NCBI GenBank assembly: GCA_018067325.1
Contig: JAGPUU010000358.1
Location: 1-11,771, forward strand
Reading direction: 5' to 3'
From: Amphritea sp.
GTDB lineage: Bacteria; Pseudomonadota; Gammaproteobacteria; Pseudomonadales; Balneatricaceae
DNA: 11,771 nucleotides
A model generated the notes under the pieces. That model did not search any database. It saw only the letters and a program-made list of their open reading frames with translations, and was not told where the DNA came from. The translations under genes and the position numbers were made by a program. This document shows positions 1-9,000 of the stretch, one piece after another (the first letter of the stretch is position 1; each line of letters begins with the position of its first letter).

Positions 1-3000
1 ACATAATCTTTTCCGCCATAGCTGAGCAGCACATCTGCGCCACCCATGTTAGCCGCGGACTGAGCTTGCACACCTGCAAGTGCAGTACCCGCTATATTTG
101 GCGCACCGGCAACTGCTGCAGCTGCCTCAGCGGCTGTAATAAAGGCATTAACCTGCCCCAGATCAAGCGTGCTGTCACCGTACATAAAGTCGGTATTGTC
201 GCCACCCATAATGGTATCGCGACCGTTGCCACCAAAGGCACCGAAGAAAGTATAATTACTCTGTTCGCCATCCAAACGCAGACTATCGTTACCGGAACCA
301 CCTTGAGCAATAATCTTCGCAACAATCGCTGCAGACACCTTAATCCGGTCATCATCGGACCCGGCATCAATAATGATATTGCCCGCTATAATGTCGTTAA
401 CGCCACCGTTAACGGTAATAATGTCGTTACCGCTACCTGAGCTAATAGTGATGCCATTGATAGCATCAGCAACGGTATCTTTGTCATCCAGATTAATCTC
501 TACGAGATCACTGCCACCACCGGTATTCAGGTCGATAGTCTCAACATACTCATCGACACCGCTGATACGATAATGGTCATCACTGGCGGTACCCTGAGTG
601 GTGATCTTTTTGATCTCACTGGCACGATAAACTTCAACCCGCTGACCGGTACTGACCACTAATATATCTTCGCCATCGAAGCTGGTGAGGCGCGTACTTA
701 ACGCGCTCAGCTCAGTGGAGGTGTAGTAATCGAAATCAAGGAAACCCTGCTTGAACAACGTTTCAATCGTCCAGTTGGGGGTATCTTCATTATTCAGCTG
801 TTTAACGGTGTAAGCATGCGCACCAGCGGAGTCATCTCCGTAGTACTTCAATTCCAGCACATCACCAGTTTTTTCAGCAATATGCTCTGGGGCTGCATGG
901 ACACACTCCCACTTGAACTCAGCCAGCAGAATATCGACAAACCGCTCCGTGGCCTCAAACAGGGTAATCTCAGAGAATCCCAGGTCGATACCAATCCAGA
1001 GGAAGACGTCCAGGAATAGCGTCAAAGTACCGTGAACATCAAACAGACACTGAGGGCCATGACTGATTCGCTCTATCAGCTCAGAGCCGTAGAACTTACC
1101 ATCACCGATCGGGTCGCCATTATCAAACTGCGTTAGTTTATCGTTCAGGTCGAAGCCAATTTTGGCTTCAATACCACCCATAACACCTGCTTCAACAAGA
1201 CCACCCACCCCCAATGATGCAATCGCCCCCAGCAAGGCTGACAGTACAACCTCATCAAGGTCATTCGCGGTATTCTCCAGACCATGGTCATCCAGATAGA
1301 AGCCGTTCATGATGCGCCAGATCTCAGACGTAGCGTAGCCGGACTCCTGGAATTCGATAAAGCCGGAGGTATCAAAACCAAAATCAAAGAAGGTCTCGAC
1401 ACCCACACTACCGATAATACCGACGTTCAAGCCTGGGTATACCGGATAGGTTTTCTTATAGGTAAATTCAAGATCAAGGTCAGGCAGGTCATACCAGAAC
1501 AGATCAACCGGCTTACCGGTAATCAGCCCCAGTGCCGTAGCAGGGTCTTCAAGAATGGGCAGACGGAAACGTTTTACAGGACCTTCAGCCAGGCCTTTCT
1601 GATCCGGACCTGCAGCGGCAGTACTCGTTGAGCTATTACCCCCTGTTGGACCGGTACGATTGGCTCCAAGCTCACTCTCTGTAGCTTGTGAATTAGGGTC
1701 TTCCAAGAAGTTACCCGTCAGATGGAAATCACCGAAAGAGATGATTCCACCAATACTGTCCATCGCATCAATAAACTCGATAGTGCTCTTGATTATCTGA
1801 ATAACTTTCTTTGCCGTATCAACCGTCTTCGCTGGCAGTTTCAAGTACGCCATGTCGATCATCATCAACTTAGCGATACCTAAATCCAACTCCATTGTCA
1901 GCAAGTCGATCACTGGGCGCATAGGCTCAATAATCTCTTTGATGATACTCAGCGACTCACCCAGGAAGCTGCCCATGATTGAGCCAGCATCCAGCTGAAC
2001 ATTACGCAACCAGACATCAGGATCACCCAGCTCAAACGACGCACCGGAATCAGGATTCCAGCTAGCATCTAGAATTTGCTCATACTCAATACCTGTCGAC
2101 ATCGTAGGCAGGAAGTCAAACAGAGTAGAAGCCGTTGCTTGAATATCAGCAGAGGCTATAGCACTGGCATTGATAGACAGCCCCAGCGTTTCACCCAGAG
2201 TCAGACGACCATCACCACCACCGGTCAGATCAACCCCAAGATGCCCGGCTAGACTCGCTACACCGGTAAGGTCCATCTGCAGGAAGCCCAGCGTACCGGT
2301 AATAGCTCCATTACCGGTATCCAGCTCGGCAACAATATCGACAGCGATCTCTTCACCGCTTTCATTGATACCAGAGGTATCCAGGAACACGCCATCGGTG
2401 ATGCTCAGGCCAAGACCCAAGCCCATCAGGTAATCCATTGTGGTATTGATATCAGCGTTGGCATCCAGTCCTAAGCCTGGCAAACCCACAGAGAAATCAA
2501 TTGGTAAACCAACAGGGTCGAGGATTGAATTTACAACCTCAATATTGGTATCACCAACAATCTTCGCACCCTGGCTATTGTAAACAAATTGCTGATTACC
2601 ATCCCAGGCAACCAGGTTACCATCGGAATTGTATTCTAAACGGTCACCAATCAGGGTACCGCCAAACATCAGGTTAAAGGTAAGTTCACCATCTGCGTTC
2701 AACAGCAACTGAATATCGTCGGCGCTCTGTGGCTGTTTAGTCAGTATTTTGCCGTCTTCGGCGTACTGCTTCTCGCCATTCTCATCCAGAATAGCGGTAA
2801 CAAAAGAGAGGTACTTGTTGTCTATACCTTTCAGGCCCTCAAAGAGCTCCTGGCGTAAAGCGCCCAGAATCACACTGGAAACCTGCGTTTCATTATTATC
2901 GACCATGTCTTGCAGAACATTCTGCAAACCACCATCGCTGCCAGTACCCATCACCGATGTGCGCATATCACGCAGACTTTCGGCCATAGAGATGAACTGC

Positions 3001-6000
3001 TCACCGCCGATCAGTGGTATTTCAATTGAGGCAATGGAGTCAGCTAGATCGTCGATACCATCGAAGAATCCACCTAGGCCATCGAGCAGGTTCTGCGGAT
3101 TATCCAACCACTGCAACAGACCAAAGCCACCAAAGCCCGGTTTAACAACCATCAGATCATCGGTAGTGAAACCACCGGTATTACTGACACCAAAACCAAA
3201 CGATGCGTGCAGCAGGTTGTCTGCATAACCATCACCGTTGAAATCACCTTCGGTACCACCCATTGGCAAGAAGCCAACGCCAGCATCAGTAATTCCTAAG
3301 AAGATGGGTAGGTCAATCGTCGCCTCGCCGGTTGCGGATGCGTTGAACGCTGCGCCACTCAGCTGTCTTAAACTGTAACGCCCATCACTACTGGCATTTA
3401 AGCCAACATTCGCATTAGCAGATGCGAGCGCTGCACCACCGGCAATAACAAAACCGATATCAGGAATAGCGCCTGGCATATCGATGGTCGCCTGAGCATT
3501 CAGGTTATTACCCGAGATACTGGCATCAAGATTAATACCGGTATTGTCACCTAGATAGATATAGCTCTGGATATCGGTAGCGCTGTCACCAATAAACGCT
3601 TTTGCATACTCTTTGAAGGCAACCTGGAAGTCGAAAGCCATATCCAGCTCAGCATCAACCGCCAACTCTCCGTCAGCACTGATATTTATCGCATTCGCCA
3701 GATCGCCAAGCCCAAGATCATCCAGCCCCAGGTCCGCAAGGTCTAAATCGAAAGGTAGAGATAGCGAACCAAGAATATCATCCAAATTCAGATTGAAATC
3801 AAAATCTATATCAAGATTAAAGCCATCCCAGCCCAGATCGAAGCTAGGTAGATTCACCGTTGGCCAGGTCGGCATTAACCCAGCTAGCTGGTCATTCAAC
3901 CAGACCTCGAGTCCTTGCAAACCAATATCTGCATTAAAGCCATCAAGCAGGCCTCGCAGATCCGCAAACATATCCTCAATACCATCAATACCCGGCAACT
4001 GGCCAAAAATATCATCCAGCGACAGATCAATGCCTGGAATCTTCAGGTTAAAGTCAAAGTTATCTACCAGGAAGCCAAGGCCATTACTCAGCATCGACAA
4101 TAGTTGCTCGATACTGATATTACTCAGATCCAGGATGTCTGATAGATCTGGGAGTTCCCAGTCCATATTCAAAGCAAAGAAATCGGCTAAATCAGACAGG
4201 CTACCCAGCGAAGGAAGAGTCGGGGTAGACAGTGAGATAACCGGTAGAGAGGGCAGATCGATACCCAGAGCGGTAGTATCAACCACCACTGGCAGGTCAG
4301 CTGTAACACCAGTTGCTGTGTCTATTTCCAGGCTTAACAGCGTCTGCAGTGTCGCGGATGAAAGCACACCACTACTGACAATACCGTCAGTCGATAACGC
4401 AAGACCCAGATCCAGCGCTAGCACGCCCTTAGGATCTCCAGCATCTGGCCCGCCAATAGCGGCTTTAATCAGGCCAAGATCCATGCCTGCATAGAGCTGA
4501 TCATCAAAGATCGACACATCGAAGCTTAATGCAGGGTCCGCAATATAATATTCCGGGGTTGTCTGAGAAGTTGCCTCAACGACGCCCACCGCAAAAGCCA
4601 TGCCTGCGGTTGCGGTCACATTTGGAGACAGGTCTACATCTAAACCAGGAATCTCACTTAGCGTAGATCCCAGGTCCAAACCTAGTGACTGGGTGGTTGA
4701 TGCCAGCTCAAAGCTGGTTCCCACTTCAAGCAGACGGGTATTGGGGGTAATGCTGAACAGTTTATTTCCGGTTACCAAGCCATCATCGGTAAGCGCCAGC
4801 AAAGTATCTGTATCAGAATCATTAGTATCGTTTGCTGTAAGGTCACCTAACCAAAACGCACTCTTCATCGCAGCAATACGCAGGTCCAGCTCAGCAACAA
4901 TCGTTGCTTTCAGCGTTGCAATCACCGCGTCAGCATCTGCCGCTCCTGGGGATAACAGATCTCCCAGCGTGTCATTACCATTGCCCAACAAAGGCACTTG
5001 AAAGTTAAGTATACCGGTCAGGTCAGTCAGCGTTGCTGTATTTTCTACGACTGCTTTTAGCGCTTCCAGGCCTGCAATCAACTGATCTTGCATATCTGCA
5101 GTCAGTGTTACATTTGCTTGTTCAAGCGTATCGGTGTCTTTCAGACCGGTAAATTTTTCTACGTTAAAGCCCTGAGAGCGGGTATCACCACCCGTTGCAG
5201 CGGCCAGATCAATCTTGTTTTCTGCTGCGCCCACTCCGCCATCAGAGATACTGATCGCATTTTTAACAGCAGCATCAATATCGATAGCATTAGCGTTCTG
5301 GCGACCGATATTAACCGTAATATTTTCAGCAACGCCGGCAAAATCTAGTACATCTTTGCCTTCATCCAGAGCTTCTTCGATGTCATCCTGGCCCCAACCA
5401 GAACCAAACAGGTAGGTATCATCGCCGTCACCGCCCCGTAGGGTATCGTTATCGGCGCCGCCAACCAGCACATCGCTACCAAGCCCTCCTTCGAGGATAT
5501 CTGCACCATCACCACCCTCAAGGCGATTGGCATTGTCATCACCTATTAATTGGTCAGCACCGCCGCCGCCTATAAGATTGACAATATTGCTGAGTTTAGC
5601 GATTAGATTGCCAGTATCACTATCTTTATAAGCCGAGCTAAAGGTATTACCCGCATCTAGCACAGATAGATCAACATACAGATCAACACTACTGAAATTA
5701 TCGAAACTTACGGTGTTATTACCGGTTCCGCCATCAATTGTGTGCTCGTTACCGGTAGCATCCGTCCAACGACCGACAAAGAAAGTATTGTCCTGATCAT
5801 CACCTGTCAGGGTGTCTCCACCGGTAGTATCAGAACCATAAACATCCCGAATACCAGTGATAACCCCAAAGCCAGTAGCATCATCTGCCGACAGATCAAC
5901 CGTTACGGCAGTCTTATAACCGTTACTACCATCTGTACCGTTGTAGTAATCAAGCGTATTAACACCAGTGCCGGTATCAAGGTCGCCATTAAATAGAGCG

Positions 6001-9000
6001 CCTGAGGTTACAGTAACCGTATCGTCTCCACCGCCGGTCTTGATATCCCAGTTAGCATCCGCCCCTGAGATATTTATCTTATTTTTTGTTGCGAGTGGCA
6101 GCTCAACAGCGACAGAAACATTAGTACCTGTTCCTGAAGAGGGCGCTGTAAAAGTAACCTGAAGATCTTTCTTGATAGCAGACAGATCAAGAATATTATT
6201 GCCGTCGTTATCGGTAATAGTATCGGTTTTACCCAGCCCTAAGCTCACCCAGCTGGAGTCTTCCGTATAGGTATCATCATTCAACCCACCCTGCATATCA
6301 TCGGCGCCACTACCACCAATTAGCGTATCGTTACCCGCCCCGCCGGTCATTACATCATCACCGGCACCACCTTTAAGCATATCAACGCCGCCGTTGCCGC
6401 TAATAGTATCTACTTCATCTCCGCCATCAATCGTGTTGGCCAGGTCATCGCCTGTCAGGGTATCGGCGTAATCACTACCAATTAGATCGTTAACCTTAGC
6501 GATCGTACCAATCAAAGTGCCTGCAGCAGTGGTCGCGCCATTAGCAACAGTAGATAGATCAACTGTCACAGCAGACGCATATTTAGAGAAATCTAATACA
6601 GCAGAGCCGGCGCCCGTATAGCCCGTCAAAGTACCCGGCAGCGTTGCAGCCCCCTTGAAAACAAAGGTATTTTCCCCGGTACCACCGGTAATATTTTCAA
6701 TACCCGTCGCAATAACTTTGTACTGTTTACCACTCACAACAGTAGTCACCGTTACCGTGGTCACACCAGCGCTTTCAGTCAAAGTGAAGACCAGATCGCT
6801 AGTTACCGCTGAAAAGTTAAGCGTTCCACTCTTACCAACAGCCGTGTTGGTATCATCAATGGTGATTTTATTGGCGTAATAAGTTTTACCAGACGCAGTA
6901 CCCTTGCCCCAATTATTAGCAAAGGTATAACTATTATCACCTTCGCCGCCGATCAGTGTTTCAATATATGGAAAGCTATCTGTAGCCGCCGTTAGGGTGT
7001 TCGCCCCTCCCGTTACGGTCAAGGCCGCAGAACTAATCGCCAGCGTCAAATCACTGGTAGTCGCAGTAATAGCACCGACAACCGGTGAGGTTTGCGCATC
7101 CATTCCGGCAAAGCTGATAGTGTCACTACCCTCTTTACGCAGCTCCGTTATAGTATCCGTGCCCCAGGCATCTGAGACGTAGTAAGTATCATCGCCCTGG
7201 TTACCAATCAACGCATCAACACCTCCGGCACCGGTAATAATATCGTTACCTTTACCTCCGGATAGCGTATCAGCGCTCGCATCTCCGATCAGGTAATCAT
7301 TGCCACCCATTCCCGACAAGGTAGTTCCGCCCGTAGCAACATCTAACAGATCCTGCTTTGCACTACCGACAACTTCAAATACACCGCTGCCCGCGGCTGT
7401 AAGCGTTCCAGTAACACCCGGAATAGTCGCTAAATTGATCAGATCGACTGTCTGATTAAATTTACTGTAATCAAGAACATTGGTGCCGGCACCGCCGGTG
7501 AGGTTACCTGGCAGGTTCGCTCCAGCCTCAAAGATAAAGTAGTTGGTTCCAGTACCTGCGATAATATTATCGACAAATTCAATAATGGCACGATGTCCAC
7601 CGGTACGAGTGGCCACATCAGCTACCTCAACGGTACCATTCGCCTTTATTGTGAAATAAAGGTCGGTAGAGACAGCGGCAAAGTTGATATCGACAGTCGC
7701 ACCGGTCGTTGCATCAACGACTACCTTATCTGCCCAGTTGTTAGCAAATGTGAAGGTATTAGCGCCTTTACCCGCTACCAGTTTTTCAATGTTATCAACA
7801 CTAGAAAGCGTCTGCCCACTACCCGTAACAGTAATACCGGTACTGGCAATCGAATAATTCAACGCTGACGTAATAGTCTGAAAACTTAGCGCATCAGAAC
7901 CACCATTCAGCAGCTCTGTAATGGTATCTCCACCCCAGGCTGTCCCTGAGAAATAATAGGTGTCATCACCGGCCCCACCAATCAGGGTATCCGCCCCGTC
8001 ACCGCCGTAAAGATCATCGGCACCCAAGCCGCCGGTCAAGTTATCGGCGCTATCACTGCCTCGCAGGATGTCGTCTCCCTTACCGCCAACAGCCTGCTGA
8101 ATATTTTTCACTCCACCTACAGCAAAGCCATCAACAGAAGAAGCACGACCTGTTGAATCTAAAGTACCGACAGAGAAATCGATCGCAGCGTCACTGGTAT
8201 ACGCATTAGACGTAGAGGTGTACTTCAAGATGTTAGTACCCAGCCCTCCATCGATATAACCCTTGAGAGTTGCGCCTTTCTCAACGATGAAAGTATCGCC
8301 CTGCTTACCACCAATAATATTTTCTACATTAGTTGCCGATATTTTCACGCCTGAAGCGTTACTCACATCAATCCGATTACCGGATTTTATTGTAATCGTC
8401 AGCGCTTCATTTATTGCCGACAGGTCAAGGGTATCGTTACCGGCTGCTTTACTTTCAGTCACAGTAATTTTGGCAGTTGGCAAAGTTGTAGAGGTGATTT
8501 TATATACATCATCACCTTTAAGACCTGTGGCAGTACCACTAATCAACTGAACAGTATCATCACCGTCGGTCCCTGTTGTATCGAGAGAATCCAGCATTGC
8601 AGCACTGATAAAGGCAGAGGTTTCAACCTGACCTACCGATTGCTCAAGGTCCCAGTCAGCAGCTGCCGCATTACCCGTATCATCATCGGAGGCGGCCACA
8701 TCGGCGCCGGTCAATACTGCAAGCTGCTCAATAAAGGCTATACCTTCGGCATCGCCAGCCACATCACAACCGTAGAGCAACAGATCACCATCAGTTGTCA
8801 GGGCATTACCCCAACGCTTCAGTTGCTGCTGATTTTGACGTAACTGCTGGTTGTTCAACTGAGTATTACCCAGGAACAACGCACCCGCCGAACCATGACT
8901 TAGCAAATGAATCGCAGCAACACCATTGAAATAATCAAGGATCGAACTGATCTGCTCTACACCGTCTTGTTCAGCATTCAATACGAACACTTTGACATCA

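Larger units (their letters stand above)
5907..8441 (-). repeat. Recurring beta-rich protein module, about four diverged copies
   Basis: A protein-level repeat recurs at residues about 385-475, 634-718, 923-1008 and 1134-1229. Its skeleton is a start like LDLSA/INFAAV/LNFSAV, then alternating strands (TITIKSG, LYFTIKANG, LVFTLTESAG), then VENIIGG/VDNIIAG/IENITGG, then GATL.G, GANLPGNLTGG, GAATLPGTLTGY, and finally NVLDYSKF/AVLDFSKY with VDLS. Copies 2 and 3 are each preceded by an AWGxDTITEL stretch (W553, W810) and a FANNW motif (W620, W895). Copy 4 is the most diverged. RTX nonapeptides separate the copies. Copies share protein motifs but not long DNA identity, so the duplications are old. 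Confidence 0.75.

Noticed and set aside
3613..4494. Long plus-strand open frame (293 codons) and many others antisense to the giant gene
   Set aside because: Its Ser/Pro/Arg-rich composition is what reading the Leu/Asp/Gly-rich giant gene backwards gives. It has no ribosome binding site, family resemblance or neighbours of its own.
7420..7440. TAAG-like tetrads in the giant protein (LTAAGSG near 720 and TTAAGTL near 1017) as LapG-type cleavage sites
   Set aside because: LapG sites lie in an N-terminal retention module near residue 100 of LapA-type adhesins. These are in the middle of repeat modules and no retention module is seen.
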